A stretch of 64,000 nt of DNA from CAYQQJ01 sp964419935 (GCA_964419935.1 CAYQQJ010000001.1:1-64000); one strand, 5' to 3'. Shown: positions 1 through 8,952, numbered from the stretch's first letter. Numbers and translations are program-made. Notes: generated by a model not told the origin, from the letters alone.

Positions 1-73
1 TCGTTAGCTCAGCTGGTAGAGCAGTTGGCTTTTAACCAATTGGTCACTGGTTCGAATCCAGTACGACCCACCA
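1..73 (+). tRNA. tRNA-Lys (TTT anticodon), 5' end cut by the window
   Basis: The D-arm, anticodon arm with TTT anticodon in the loop CTTTTAA, variable loop, T-arm (GGTTCGAATCC) and encoded 3' CCA (71-73) are all present and follow the bacterial lysine tRNA closely. The first three acceptor bases (expected GGG, pairing with CCC near 67-69) lie outside the window, so it is cut by the window edge and not degenerate. A strong terminator follows directly. Confidence 0.95.
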
Positions 74-80
74 TAAAATA

Positions 81-109
81 AAAAGGGGAGCTTTTAGCTC
101 CCCTTTTTT
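81..109 (+). terminator. Rho-independent terminator of the tRNA-Lys transcript
   Basis: Perfect stem AAAAGGGGAGCT / AGCTCCCCTTTT with a TTT loop, followed by more T residues. It lies 8 bases after the tRNA CCA end and upstream of nadA, so nadA is probably transcribed from its own promoter. Confidence 0.9.
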
Positions 110-168
110 GTGCGCGCGTTATACTGTCCTACCTCCGTAATAGCTTTTCTCCTTCCCGGAGACCCGAT

Positions 169-1221
169 ATGAACAAGATTTTTGACCCCAAAACCACAGA
201 ATCCCCCCGCGAGCTGGTGCAAACCTATATCTCCACAGTGCATGAGACGCTGAGTGAGGATGAGGCCGAAGCTTATCGCGAGCGCATCCGTGAGCTGCTG
301 AAACAGCACAACGCGGTTTTGGTGGCCCATTACTACACCGACCCGCTGATCCAGGCTCTGGCGGAGGAAACCGGTGGCTGTGTGGCTGATTCGCTGGAAA
401 TGGCCCGCTTCGGCAAAGAGCATCCGGCGGACACCCTTGTGGTGGCAGGTGTCAAGTTTATGGGTGAGACGGCCAAAATCCTTACGCCGCACAAGCGCGT
501 GTTGATGCCGACTCTGGAGGCCACCTGTTCTTTGGATCTCGGTTGCCCGATTGATGAGTTTTCGGCTTTTTGCGACGCGCACCCTGATCGCACCGTTGTG
601 GTCTATGCCAATACCTCGGCGGCAGTTAAAGCCCGTGCTGACTGGGTGGTCACATCCAGCATCGCCTTGAAGCTGGTGGATCATCTGGACAGTCTTGGCC
701 AGAAAATCCTCTGGGCGCCGGACAAACATCTGGGCAGTTATGTGCAGCGCGAAACCGGTGCGGACGTATTGCTCTGGGATGGGGCCTGCATTGTCCATGA
801 GGAATTCAAAGCCAAAGGCATCCTGGATTTGAAGGCTCAATATCCAGAGGCTGCGGTTCTGGTGCATCCGGAATCGCCCCAGCCGGTAGTGGAGTTGGCG
901 GATGTGGTGGGGTCCACTTCACAGCTGATCAAGGCGACTCAGACGCTGCCCAACCCGGCGTTTATTGTCGCGACTGACCAGGGGATCTTCTATAAAATGC
1001 AGCAGGCAAGCCCCGGCAAAGCGTTGTACATTGCGCCTACGGCGGGAAGCGGGGCAACCTGTCGCAGTTGCGCCAATTGCCCATGGATGGCCATGAATGC
1101 CTTGCAGAACCTGGCTGAGGTCTTCGATCGTGACGACAACGAGATACATGTCGACCCCGAAATAGGCCGGCAGGCGATGGTACCCCTGCAGCGTATGCTG
1201 GATTTTGGCGCCTCGCTCTGA
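169..1221 (+). CDS. nadA: Quinolinate synthase NadA
   Basis: Condenses iminoaspartate with dihydroxyacetone phosphate to quinolinate in de novo NAD synthesis (cytosolic 4Fe-4S enzyme). The 350-residue product has the usual NadA length and motifs: VAHYYTDPLIQALAE near residue 53, the cysteine in LEATCSLDLGCP, the one in DGACIVHEEF and the C-terminal CRSCANCPWM, which together supply the cluster cysteines. The ATG at 169 is preceded by GGAG at 158-161 with 7-base spacing. It stands alone between the tRNA terminator and a palindromic repeat. No nadB or nadC is nearby. Regulation is not visible. Confidence 0.96.
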   Translation: MNKIFDPKTTESPRELVQTYISTVHETLSEDEAEAYRERIRELLKQHNAVLVAHYYTDPLIQALAEETGGCVADSLEMARFGKEHPADTLVVAGVKFMGETAKILTPHKRVLMPTLEATCSLDLGCPIDEFSAFCDAHPDRTVVVYANTSAAVKARADWVVTSSIALKLVDHLDSLGQKILWAPDKHLGSYVQRETGADVLLWDGACIVHEEFKAKGILDLKAQYPEAAVLVHPESPQPVVELADVVGSTSQLIKATQTLPNPAFIVATDQGIFYKMQQASPGKALYIAPTAGSGATCRSCANCPWMAMNALQNLAEVFDRDDNEIHVDPEIGRQAMVPLQRMLDFGASL

Positions 1222-1341
1222 TTTTGACTTTTTGTTGATCCGTACTCTTAACTATCGGATTGCGAAGCTCCCGGAATTCAGTCGCGATCTACGGGTGACG
1301 TTCTTATCGAAGATTTGCTCGAATCGGGTACGCCCAAGTGA

Positions 1342-1449
1342 GTTTGTCATCAGGGGTAGATCTTTTGAAACCCTCGCGGCAGGGACGCCGCGGGGGAGCC
1401 ACAGGGAGGTGTTTATGCGTTTTCAAAAGGTCTACCCCTGATGACAAAC
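1342..1449. repeat. Palindromic repeat element, copy 1 (108 bp, 29-nt inverted arms)
   Basis: The arms at 1342-1370 and 1421-1449 are inverted copies matching at 28 of 29 positions, beginning GTTTGTCATCAGGGGTAGA. The core holds a perfect hairpin CGCGGC-AGGGAC-GCCGCG (1375-1392) and a second small one CAC-AGGGAG-GTG (1400-1411). The same arms recur at 23823-23979 and a divergent relative lies at 24156-24265. A reading frame runs through it but has no ribosome site and is not considered a gene. The rest of the 400-base nadA-leuA gap (1222-1620) shows nothing else recognisable; the leuA promoter must lie there. Confidence 0.85.
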
Positions 1450-1620
1450 GGATCGAAGCCCCAGCGTCGCCTTTATCAAAGCTCTAGTTGATATGAAGGC
1501 TGGTATGGACATTGTTAATTTCCCGGCTTGACAGCTTCGTCATCAACGGCGCTAACATATTATTAAAAAGTCATAGAACGCTGAAGCTATTCGGCGTGCT
1601 TGAATCATTGGAGTTTATTA

Positions 1621-3198
1621 ATGACGCCCAATAGCAGTACCACTCCCGACACAGCCGCGCCCGAAAAGCTGATTATTTTCGATACCACGCTCAGAGACGG
1701 AGAGCAGAGCCCTGGTGCGTCCATGACGCGCGAGGAAAAAGTTCGCATCGGCAAGATGCTCGAAAAAATGCGCGTTGATATCATTGAGGCCGGTTTTGCC
1801 ATTGCCAGTCCGGGGGATTTTGAATCGGTTCAGGCGGTCGCGAATGCGGTCAAGGATTCCACCGTCTGTAGCCTGGCGCGAGCTATCTACGGTGATATCG
1901 ACCGCGCGGCAGAAGCACTGAAAGGCGCCAATTCATCGCGTATTCACACCTTCATTGCCACGTCGCCCATCCACATGAAGTACAAGCTGCAGATGGAGCC
2001 GGACCAGGTGCTGGATCAGGCCGTCAAGGCGATCAAGCGAGCGCGGCAATACACGGGTGATGTGGAGTTTTCCCTTGAAGACGGCAGTCGTTCCGAATTC
2101 GAGTTTATGTGTCGCATCACCGAGGCCGCCATTGCCGCAGGTGCCCGAACCATCAACATTCCCGATACCGTGGGCTACGGTGAACCCGGCGAGTACGGCG
2201 CCATGTTCAAGCGGCTGATGAATAACGTTGCCAATGCGGATCAGGCTGTTTTCTCGACCCACTGTCACAATGATCTCGGCCTTGCCGTGGCCAACTCGCT
2301 CTCGGCTGTGATGAACGGTGTGCGGCAGGTGGAGTGCACCATCAATGGTTTGGGTGAGCGTGCGGGCAATGCGGCGCTGGAAGAGATTGTCATGGCGGTG
2401 CGCACGCGCAAAGACATCTACCCGGTTGAAACCACCATCGCGGCGGAATACATTGTGCCCACCTCGCGGCTCGTGGCCAACATTACGGGGTTTGCGGTGC
2501 AACCCAACAAGGCCATCGTCGGTGCCAACGCCTTTGCCCATGAATCGGGCATTCACCAGGATGGCGTGCTCAAACATCGCGAAACCTACGAGATTATGAA
2601 AGCGGAAGATGTTGGCTGGAATGCGAACAAGATCGTGCTGGGTAAACACTCCGGCCGCGCGGCGGTGAAGGCGCGGTTTGCGACCTTGGGAATCACCTTC
2701 GAAAGTGAGGAGGCGTTTCAGGACGCCTTTACGCGATTCAAGATTCTGGCAGACAAGAAGCATGAAATCTTCGATGAAGATCTGGAACTGCTGGTGATGG
2801 ATGTATCCGACAGGCTCAACGAGACTTATCAGTTGAAGGCGTTGGAAGTATCCAGCAAGACTGGGCAGAAGCCCTACGCCAAAGTGGAGCTCAGCATTGC
2901 GAACCAGCCGGTTATCAGTGAGGCCGAGGGCAGCGGACCGGTGGATGCAGCATACAAAGCGGTCGAGAAGGTGGTGAAAAGCCAGGCAGATTTGCAGCTG
3001 TATTCGGTGAATGCCATTACCCAGGGGACAGATTCCCAGGGTGAAGTCAGTGTGCGGCTGGAAAAAGACGGCCACATTGTCAATGGCGTGGGTTCGGATA
3101 CGGACATAGTGACAGCATCGGTTAAGGCCTATCTGCACGCTCTTAACCTGTTGGCTAGCGGTGCTACGCGCCACCACCCACAGCGCGATGGCGTGTAA
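1621..3198 (+). CDS. leuA: 2-isopropylmalate synthase
   Basis: Joins acetyl-CoA and 2-oxoisovalerate in the first committed step of leucine synthesis. The N-terminal HMGL-like TIM barrel shows DTTLRDGEQSPGASM near residue 17, HCHNDLGLAVANS (metal-binding histidines), NGLGERAGNAALEEI and HESGIHQDG. The C-terminal ~130 residues form the LeuA allosteric domain for leucine feedback. ATG 1621 is chosen over an in-frame TTG at 1600 because GGAG at 1610-1613 is well spaced from the ATG. About 525 residues, normal for the long LeuA form. No leucine-rich leader peptide was seen upstream. The stop lies just before the next gene, suggesting co-transcription. Confidence 0.96.
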   Translation: MTPNSSTTPDTAAPEKLIIFDTTLRDGEQSPGASMTREEKVRIGKMLEKMRVDIIEAGFAIASPGDFESVQAVANAVKDSTVCSLARAIYGDIDRAAEALKGANSSRIHTFIATSPIHMKYKLQMEPDQVLDQAVKAIKRARQYTGDVEFSLEDGSRSEFEFMCRITEAAIAAGARTINIPDTVGYGEPGEYGAMFKRLMNNVANADQAVFSTHCHNDLGLAVANSLSAVMNGVRQVECTINGLGERAGNAALEEIVMAVRTRKDIYPVETTIAAEYIVPTSRLVANITGFAVQPNKAIVGANAFAHESGIHQDGVLKHRETYEIMKAEDVGWNANKIVLGKHSGRAAVKARFATLGITFESEEAFQDAFTRFKILADKKHEIFDEDLELLVMDVSDRLNETYQLKALEVSSKTGQKPYAKVELSIANQPVISEAEGSGPVDAAYKAVEKVVKSQADLQLYSVNAITQGTDSQGEVSVRLEKDGHIVNGVGSDTDIVTASVKAYLHALNLLASGATRHHPQRDGV

Positions 3199-3223
3199 CA
3201 ACAGTTTAGGCGGAGCCATACTC

Positions 3224-4000
3224 TTGAACGAACTGCAGCGCATGCAATATCTGGAAACCATGGGGGTGGATACATTCGTACCCCGTTGGGTATTGTCTGG
3301 CGCGCGGCAATCCAGTCGATGTGTGCTTCCGCAAGCAAATCCGACACAAGTTGATCTGTCGGTGCGACCCCTTGCAGGGGCTGCAACCGGTGCGAGCATG
3401 CCTATTGCGCAACATGACGCCGCGGCGAGCTCGCCCCAGGCCGTGGGCGCCCTGGTAGATGCACTGCGCGAGACCCAGCCTGCCAGAAAGGCTCCTGTTG
3501 CCGAATCATTGGCCTCGTCCCGGGTTCCAGGGCGCCCAGTGGAGCAGGTGAGCTTCTCATTGGCATTCTGGCGCGTGCATCCGCGATTGATCGTTGTAGA
3601 CTCTCGACAACCCAAGGCGTTGCCCACCGAGGCACTATTGGCATCCATTGTTTCTGCGCTTCAGTTGAGTGACCGGCTTCCCCGTGCGGACATTCAGAAT
3701 TGGCCGGTTCCGGGGAGTCGCGACAGCGGCTGGAACGCGGCACAGGAAATGATACAGGCCTACCTGGAAAGCCGCTTGGATGGCGAGCCGGTCAGCCACA
3801 TGGTATTGATGGGTACCAATGCGGCCAGGGCCATTGCCCCCGAGACGCTGGCAGACTTACCTGAGGGCCAAATCCATCTGGCGAAATTCGCCTGTCACGC
3901 CATCCTGACACCGAGTTTGGCGGAACTGCTTTTGGAGCCAGGCCGCAAGGCCCAGCTGTGGACGCAGTTGGCGCCCCTGCGTGCAGCGGCCTGCGAATGA
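3224..4000 (+). CDS. Hypothetical protein in HolD position upstream of rimI, uracil-glycosylase-like C-terminus
   Basis: About 258 residues. The start MNELQRMQYLETMGVDTFVPR (TTG at 3224) is favoured because AGGCGGAG at 3208-3215 precedes it; an ATG at 3188 overlapping leuA is the alternative. After a low-complexity Ala/Pro/Arg stretch, the second half ends in MVLMGTNAARAI and HAILTPSLAELLLEP..KAQLW. That pattern resembles the C-terminus of HolD (DNA polymerase III psi) and of uracil-DNA-glycosylase-fold proteins, where a 'TxHPxxLLxxPxxKxxxW' stretch is typical. In many gammaproteobacteria holD sits directly before rimI, as here. The HolD assignment is inference from position and the C-terminal pattern; the sequence itself is poorly conserved. 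Confidence 0.6.
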   Translation: MNELQRMQYLETMGVDTFVPRWVLSGARQSSRCVLPQANPTQVDLSVRPLAGAATGASMPIAQHDAAASSPQAVGALVDALRETQPARKAPVAESLASSRVPGRPVEQVSFSLAFWRVHPRLIVVDSRQPKALPTEALLASIVSALQLSDRLPRADIQNWPVPGSRDSGWNAAQEMIQAYLESRLDGEPVSHMVLMGTNAARAIAPETLADLPEGQIHLAKFACHAILTPSLAELLLEPGRKAQLWTQLAPLRAAACE

Positions 4001-4027
4001 TTCCTTGATGATCCAGAGAATGATGGC

Positions 4028-4531
4028 GTGACCAGGCGCACCCAGTGGGCCGGCGAATTGATAGTCGGGACTGATACAAGACTGCAGATCGATGTCATGG
4101 CGGAAGACGATCTGACGGCGATCTGCGCCATCGAAACCCGCGCTCATTCACTTCCGTGGAAGCGGAGCCACTTCGTCGATTCCATCAGAACCGGACACCA
4201 TCACTGCCTGGGCGTGCGTTCCGGCAAACACTGGGTGGGTTATGCCATAGTCAGTTGTATTGCTGGCGAGGCGGAGCTGCTGTTGTTGGTGGTGGACATT
4301 CCCTGGCAGGGCCGGGGTGTAGCCAGCGGGCTGCTGAAGCATGTTTTTGCGTGCCTGCAAGGCCAGGCGGACACCTTGTTTCTAGAAGTGCAAGTGAGCA
4401 ATGAGCGGGCAATAGCGCTCTATGAGAGCCTGGACTTCAACCAGGTCGGCGTTCGGCCCGGCTACTATCAGACCGCCCGTGGTGCTGAGGATGCCTTGCT
4501 CTATGCGCGGATGATCTATCAGCCCGCTTGA
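4028..4531 (+). CDS. rimI: Ribosomal protein S18-alanine N-acetyltransferase
   Basis: GNAT-fold enzyme that acetylates the N-terminal alanine of ribosomal protein S18. The GNAT features are present: AIETRAHSLPW near residue 35, the acetyl-CoA loop DIPWQGRGVASGLL, and EVQVSNERAIALYESLDFNQVGVRPGYY, the classic C-terminal RimI stretch. Starts with GTG at 4028, 27 bases after the preceding gene; a later ATG at 4097 would give a shorter protein but would cut into the first strand of the fold. Length 167 residues is slightly above the usual ~150. Confidence 0.9.
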   Translation: MTRRTQWAGELIVGTDTRLQIDVMAEDDLTAICAIETRAHSLPWKRSHFVDSIRTGHHHCLGVRSGKHWVGYAIVSCIAGEAELLLLVVDIPWQGRGVASGLLKHVFACLQGQADTLFLEVQVSNERAIALYESLDFNQVGVRPGYYQTARGAEDALLYARMIYQPA

Positions 4532-4594
4532 AAAGCCGTTGGCGAGATCATAACGGGCCGCTCGCCGGCAGTAAGAGTCTGCCGTCTCACCATT

Positions 4595-4625
4595 TTCGGT
4601 ATTCACCTACAGATTTGCCTATAAT
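4595..4625 (+). promoter_or_regulatory. Likely prfC promoter (-10 box)
   Basis: A perfect TATAAT lies at 4620-4625, about 75 bases before the prfC ATG. The -35 region is poor (no TTGACA at 16-18 bases), so only the -10 is well supported. Confidence 0.4.
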
Positions 4626-4699
4626 ACGGCTTCACGTCGGGCTCTGATGTTTAGCCAGAGAGACCCGAGCAAACTTCTGTACAAACTGAAGAAACATTG

Positions 4700-6283
4700 A
4701 TGTCGAGTAATACAAGTCAAAGCGAAGTCAGGAAGCGACGGACCTTCGCCATTATTTCCCACCCCGACGCCGGTAAGACCACCATCACGGAGAAGCTTCT
4801 GTTGTTCGGCAATGCCATTCAGCTGGCCGGGTCGGTGAAGGGTAAGCGTGGGCCACATGCCCGCTCGGACTGGATGACCATGGAGCAGGAACGGGGAATC
4901 TCGGTGACCTCGTCGGTTATGCAGTTCCCTTACAGGGAACGCGTGGTGAACCTGCTCGACACGCCCGGCCACGAAGACTTCTCCGAAGATACCTACCGTA
5001 CACTGACGGCCGTCGATTCTGTTCTGATGATGATTGACTGCGCCAAGGGTGTGGAAGATCGCACCATCAAACTGATGGAAGTCTGCCGATTGCGCGACAC
5101 GCCGATTCTCACATTCATCAATAAGATGGACAGGGAAGGGCGGGACCCTATTGATGTGCTGGATGAAGTTGAATCCGTGCTGAAGATCGCCGCTGCGCCG
5201 ATCAACTGGCCATTGGGAATGGGTAAAGACTTCAAGGGCGTCTATAACCTGTATACCGACACGATTCATGTATACAAGCAGGGTCAGGGCCACAAGGTGC
5301 CGGAAGACGTGCAGATCCAAGGGCTGGACAGTCCCGAAGCGAAAGCGTTGTTGGGTTCCTATGCGGACGAGCTGCGAGACGAGCTTGAGCTGGTGCGTGG
5401 CGCCACACCGCAGTTCAATCTTGAAGACTATTTGGCGGGGCGCCAGACGCCGGTATTCTTTGGCACCGCATTGGGCAACTTCGGTGTGCGGGAAATGCTG
5501 GACGGTTTTGTGGAGTGGGCCCCACCGCCGCAAGCCCGGAAAACGGATGTGCGCACGGTATCTGCCGAAGAGGAAAAGTTCAGCGGCTTCGTGTTCAAGA
5601 TACAGGCAAACATGGATCCGAAGCATCGCGACCGCATCGCGTTTATGCGGGTGTGCTCCGGCAAATACCAACACGGTATGAAAATGCGCCACGTTCGCCT
5701 GGGCAAGGACATCAAAATCGGCGACGCCGTCACTTTCCTTGCTGGCGACCGCAGCCATGTTGAAGAGGCTATCTCGGGCGATATCATCGGCCTGCACAAT
5801 CATGGCACCATTCAGATTGGCGACACCTTTACCGACAATGAGAATCTGAAATTCACCGGTATCCCACATTTCGCACCGGAGCTGTTTCGCCGAATCCGCT
5901 TGAAGGACCCGCTCAAAACCAAGCAGCTGCAAAAGGGCTTGCAACAGTTGTCTGAGGAAGGCTCCACGCAGGTGTTCTTTCCGTTGAACAACAACGACAT
6001 CATCGTTGGCGCTGTGGGTATTCTGCAATTCGAGGTTGTCGCCTACCGGCTGAAAGACGAATACAAGGTCGAAGCGATATACGAGCCGGTCAATGTGGCG
6101 ACGGCTCGCTGGGTGCATTGCGACGACAACAAAAAAATGGAGGAATTCCGGCGCAAATGCAGTGACAATCTGGCAATTGATGGCGGGGGATATTTGACTT
6201 ATCTGGCGCCGACCCGGGTTAATCTTTCGATTAATCAGGAGCGTCATCCAGACGTGATATTTCGCACCACACGGGAACATTAG
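4700..6283 (+). CDS. prfC: Peptide chain release factor 3 (RF3)
   Basis: Translational GTPase that removes RF1/RF2 from the ribosome after termination. Motifs: G1 SHPDAGKTT near residue 20, DTPGHEDFSEDTYRTL (G3) near 87, NKMDREG (G4) near 140, then the EF-G/EF-Tu-like domains II and III. About 527 residues, the standard RF3 length. ATG 4700 follows a purine-rich GAAGAA stretch; the codon before it is a TTG that would add only one residue. Its own -10 box lies upstream. The next gene follows after 16 bases and may be co-transcribed. Confidence 0.96.
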   Translation: MSSNTSQSEVRKRRTFAIISHPDAGKTTITEKLLLFGNAIQLAGSVKGKRGPHARSDWMTMEQERGISVTSSVMQFPYRERVVNLLDTPGHEDFSEDTYRTLTAVDSVLMMIDCAKGVEDRTIKLMEVCRLRDTPILTFINKMDREGRDPIDVLDEVESVLKIAAAPINWPLGMGKDFKGVYNLYTDTIHVYKQGQGHKVPEDVQIQGLDSPEAKALLGSYADELRDELELVRGATPQFNLEDYLAGRQTPVFFGTALGNFGVREMLDGFVEWAPPPQARKTDVRTVSAEEEKFSGFVFKIQANMDPKHRDRIAFMRVCSGKYQHGMKMRHVRLGKDIKIGDAVTFLAGDRSHVEEAISGDIIGLHNHGTIQIGDTFTDNENLKFTGIPHFAPELFRRIRLKDPLKTKQLQKGLQQLSEEGSTQVFFPLNNNDIIVGAVGILQFEVVAYRLKDEYKVEAIYEPVNVATARWVHCDDNKKMEEFRRKCSDNLAIDGGGYLTYLAPTRVNLSINQERHPDVIFRTTREH

Positions 6284-6299
6284 GACCCGGGAGATATTC

Positions 6300-6896
6300 A
6301 TGGCAGCTGACCCTATTCCGGTTTTACCTGAACAGGCGCCCCGCATGGGTAACCGCTTTACCCGCTGGGTTGGGCGCAGCCTGTTGCGGATCCTCGGTTG
6401 GAAGGTGCACGGGGAGTTTCCCAACCATGCGAAACTGGTCGTTGCTCTTGGACCCCATACATCCAACTGGGATTTTTTCGTCGCGTTCCCGGCGCTCATG
6501 GCTACGGGCTTGCGCGTGTCCTATCTGATGAAGAAAGAGGCATTTATCTGGCCCTTCCGCAATTTCTTCATTCGCTGGGGAGGGATTCCGCTCAATCGGC
6601 AGGCGGCGCAGGATACGGTGGATCAGATCCATACCTGGTATCGGGAACATGAGCGTGTCTGGGTGGCAATTACGCCGGAGGGAACCCGCAGCAAAGTGAC
6701 TCGCTGGAAAACCGGGTTCCTGCGCTTGGCCTATACGGCAGAGGTTCCCGTACTTCTGGTGGCGTGGGATTATCCCAGCAAGACCATCGTGCTGGATCAG
6801 TGCTGGCCACTGAGTGGCGATTTGGAAACCGATGTTGTTGAAATTCAGAACTACATCAATAGCACTTATCGCGGGCGCCACCCGCAGAATCAGTGA
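6300..6896 (+). CDS. Lysophospholipid acyltransferase family protein (PlsC-like)
   Basis: 198-residue PlsC-superfamily acyltransferase. The catalytic HX4D motif is HTSNWD (H53, D58) and the substrate-binding block is ITPEGTRSK near residue 122, followed by a short hydrophobic region. Members transfer acyl groups to lysophospholipids or related acceptors at the inner membrane; the exact acceptor cannot be told. ATG at 6300 has a GGGAG ribosome site 6-10 bases upstream. It follows prfC closely. This is shorter than classic PlsC (~240 residues) and matches the short 'glycerol acyltransferase' group often found near housekeeping genes. Confidence 0.82.
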   Translation: MAADPIPVLPEQAPRMGNRFTRWVGRSLLRILGWKVHGEFPNHAKLVVALGPHTSNWDFFVAFPALMATGLRVSYLMKKEAFIWPFRNFFIRWGGIPLNRQAAQDTVDQIHTWYREHERVWVAITPEGTRSKVTRWKTGFLRLAYTAEVPVLLVAWDYPSKTIVLDQCWPLSGDLETDVVEIQNYINSTYRGRHPQNQ

Positions 6897-7011
6897 TCCG
6901 GAATTCTTTTGAGGATGAATCTGAGCCGGCACGAGTAATTTCGACTATCATTATGGAATAGCCTTGTAGTTCGACAGGCCCGAGGTTTTCCGACGTCAAC
7001 AGTGATTGCAC

Positions 7012-7569
7012 ATGAACAATAATAATGATCTGGTCTGGAATCTGGAAGCGTTCAAACAGCGGCAGCGCGCTCAGGATTTTGTGCTGGGCTTCGAAAATAA
7101 GATCTGTGTCTATTCCGGCTCTGTCAGCCAGTTGTATACCAACTACAATATTTTCTTTCCCAAGGAAGAAAACCGGAAACTGGTTATTCTTCCCAATCCC
7201 TACGCCCAACACGACAATTTCAACGGCATTACAGAAGCCTTAGTTGCGCCCACAGGCCTTTGTATCGTGCCTGGAGACGCTGATAGTCGCGGCCGTAGTC
7301 AGCTGTTCCTCAGCATACCGTTTCGCAGCGGTAAAACCCGCTTTCGGCAGGTGCCATTGCAAGTGGGACTCCGGGTGATCAATCAGCAGCGTCCGCCCAA
7401 TAAGCCTTTATTGCCCGTATTGGTGAAAGGGGACTTGCGTGAACTGGATGCGCGAACTCCGTGTCTGCATTTACATTCGTTGCAGTTGTCTGGACTTACG
7501 CAGCTGTCGAAAATGGAGCTGGATGATATCCAGCGGGTAATCCTGCAGCGCCTGGCTGAGCTTTCCTGA
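7012..7569 (+). CDS. Hypothetical protein
   Basis: About 185 residues, no signal peptide or membrane segment. The N-terminus is rich in asparagine (MNNNNDLVWNLEAFKQ). The middle has alternating beta-like strands (FENKICVYSGSVSQLYTNY, RKLVILPNP) and the end is helical (LQLSGLTQLSKMELDDIQ). I do not recognise a family. The C-terminal pattern faintly recalls proteins ending in a helix after a PilZ-like barrel, but the PilZ RxxxR and D/NxSxxG motifs are not visible, so I do not claim it. ATG at 7012 is chosen over a TTG two codons earlier. No strong ribosome site is seen. Confidence 0.6.
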   Translation: MNNNNDLVWNLEAFKQRQRAQDFVLGFENKICVYSGSVSQLYTNYNIFFPKEENRKLVILPNPYAQHDNFNGITEALVAPTGLCIVPGDADSRGRSQLFLSIPFRSGKTRFRQVPLQVGLRVINQQRPPNKPLLPVLVKGDLRELDARTPCLHLHSLQLSGLTQLSKMELDDIQRVILQRLAELS

Positions 7570-7663
7570 CTGCCGTGCAATTAATGGCAGAACGCATTCA
7601 CGTAGCATGTTGCGAGGAATAAACGCTGAGGAGCGTGGGTATCACCTAGTGCCGGTATGATGA

Positions 7664-7685
7664 ACGGACCCGCTTGCGGGTCCGT
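7664..7685. terminator. Strong hairpin between convergent genes
   Basis: Perfect 10-bp stem ACGGACCCGC / GCGGGTCCGT with a TT loop, between the end of the plus-strand hypothetical gene and the end of the minus-strand TonB-like gene. There is no T-run on either strand, so it is a weaker terminator candidate, though its placement between convergent genes fits a bidirectional terminator. Confidence 0.5.
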
Positions 7686-7695
7686 CGGCTTGAAC

Positions 7696-8952
7696 CTATT
7701 GCAGCTTGAACGCCACGGGCAGGGTAAACAGGAAGGTTTCACCCGAGACATCTTCAGGCATGGGCGGGAAAGGTTCAGCACTGTCTACTGCACGCAATGC
7801 TTCTTTGGTCAACACGGAGTGTTCGGCTTCTTCAGCCACTTCCACGCTCACCAGGCGGCCACCACGGTCAAGGGTAATATCCAGACGGACGTTGCCCTCC
7901 CACTCACGTCTCAGCGCGCGATCGGGGTATTTCAGCTCACGTTGTGCCCAGCTTTTTACCTTCCCGATATACAACTGCCGACTCAACAGGCTCGCTGCGG
8001 TGAAAGACTCTTCATCTTCATCTTCGAAGATATCGCTGGCCTCAGGTGCCTTGGGTTTAGGCGTAGTCGCCGGTTTGGCTTTTGCCACTTGTGTTACAGT
8101 GGGTTCAGGCTTGGCCACCGGCTTGGGTTCTGGCTCCGGCTTTGGCTTGGGCTCGGGTGTTTTGGTGGCAGCGGGCGGGGTATCCACGCCAAGGCTGGGG
8201 GGAACAAGCGCCAATTCCGGGTCGGGCTTGGTCAGTGTGGGAGCCTCAATCAAATCAGCAGGCACCTCATTGGGAATGGCGGCTATGGCGGGCTTGGGTT
8301 CTTCAGCTCGCTGAGCGACCTTCTCCTGATTGTTGTCAGCTACTGCCTGTTCAATGGCGGCGATGCGCTCGTCAGTAGGGCGCGTGGCCTGGAAGCGCGT
8401 CAACAGATCCGCTTCAATCTCGCCATCGGCAAGGAGGTTATCGCGGAAACTGGAAGAAAGCGGTACCGAGCCGATCCAGGTGCGCAGTAGCAGGTCAAAG
8501 AAGCCACGATCCTCAATGAGGCCCAGGCGAGTCCCATTCAGACTGACGATGACCCCTTCCTCCATTGATCGATCAACGGTGAGAATATCGCCAGCTATCA
8601 GCTTGATGCGCAGCATGTTGCTGAAGTCAGCCAGATTCTGGGCATTGCTCTGTAGGTCCGCCTGACTGCTGTTGATAGCAATACCCTCAATCCACATACG
8701 ACGGAACCGTCGTGACGACAGATGGTCTGCCAATACTCGTACCTGAATCCGCTTGTTCTCATCGGCACTCAGCAATGGACCTGCCTCGGTACTCAGTGAA
8801 TCCGAGTAGAGGCCGGCAATAAATTGCTCCTTTCCCAGTTCGGTATGTACTGCCACGCCATTCAGTAAGGGCGCAGATGACACATGCAGGCTGGTGAGTG
8901 TGAGCGCAACGGCCATGGCAACTAGGGTGGCGAAGCGGGTGAAGGTGTGCAT
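7696..8952 (-). CDS. Secreted chalcone-isomerase-like domain fused to TonB C-terminal domain
   Basis: Periplasm-directed protein of ~418 residues. Start ATG at 8952 is preferred: GGGGA lies 6 bases upstream; another ATG is 12 bases earlier. After a signal peptide (ATLVAMAVALTLTSLHVSSA) comes a chalcone-isomerase-like domain (NGVAVHTELGKEQFIAGLY ... VIVSLNGTRLGLIEDRGFFDLLLRTWIG). A Pro/Lys/Glu-rich spacer follows, with PKPKPEPEPKP, typical of proteins that span the periplasm. The end is a TonB-C domain (ELKYPDRALRREWEGNVRLDITLDR ... FPPMPED). There is no N-terminal TonB membrane anchor beyond the signal peptide. The usual role of TonB-C is contact with outer-membrane receptors; the role of this combination is unknown. 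Confidence 0.8.
   Translation of the reverse strand: MHTFTRFATLVAMAVALTLTSLHVSSAPLLNGVAVHTELGKEQFIAGLYSDSLSTEAGPLLSADENKRIQVRVLADHLSSRRFRRMWIEGIAINSSQADLQSNAQNLADFSNMLRIKLIAGDILTVDRSMEEGVIVSLNGTRLGLIEDRGFFDLLLRTWIGSVPLSSSFRDNLLADGEIEADLLTRFQATRPTDERIAAIEQAVADNNQEKVAQRAEEPKPAIAAIPNEVPADLIEAPTLTKPDPELALVPPSLGVDTPPAATKTPEPKPKPEPEPKPVAKPEPTVTQVAKAKPATTPKPKAPEASDIFEDEDEESFTAASLLSRQLYIGKVKSWAQRELKYPDRALRREWEGNVRLDITLDRGGRLVSVEVAEEAEHSVLTKEALRAVDSAEPFPPMPEDVSGETFLFTLPVAFKLQ

Noticed and set aside
1..73. tRNA pseudogene (missing first bases)
   Set aside because: Only the three bases outside the window are missing; all visible arms pair correctly.
1205..1441. Open frame through repeat copy 1 ending in the same peptide (FQKVYP) as one through copy 2 (23756-23971)
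   Set aside because: The shared ending is just translation of the shared arm. No ribosome site; the frames start in unrelated flanks.
1933..3648. 571-codon open frame antisense to leuA
   Set aside because: Fully covered by the well-conserved leuA and the next gene; no ribosome site or recognisable domain. A codon-bias shadow.
4619..6499. 626-codon open frame antisense to prfC
   Set aside because: Mirrors the high-GC third-position pattern of prfC; composition His/Arg-rich without domains.
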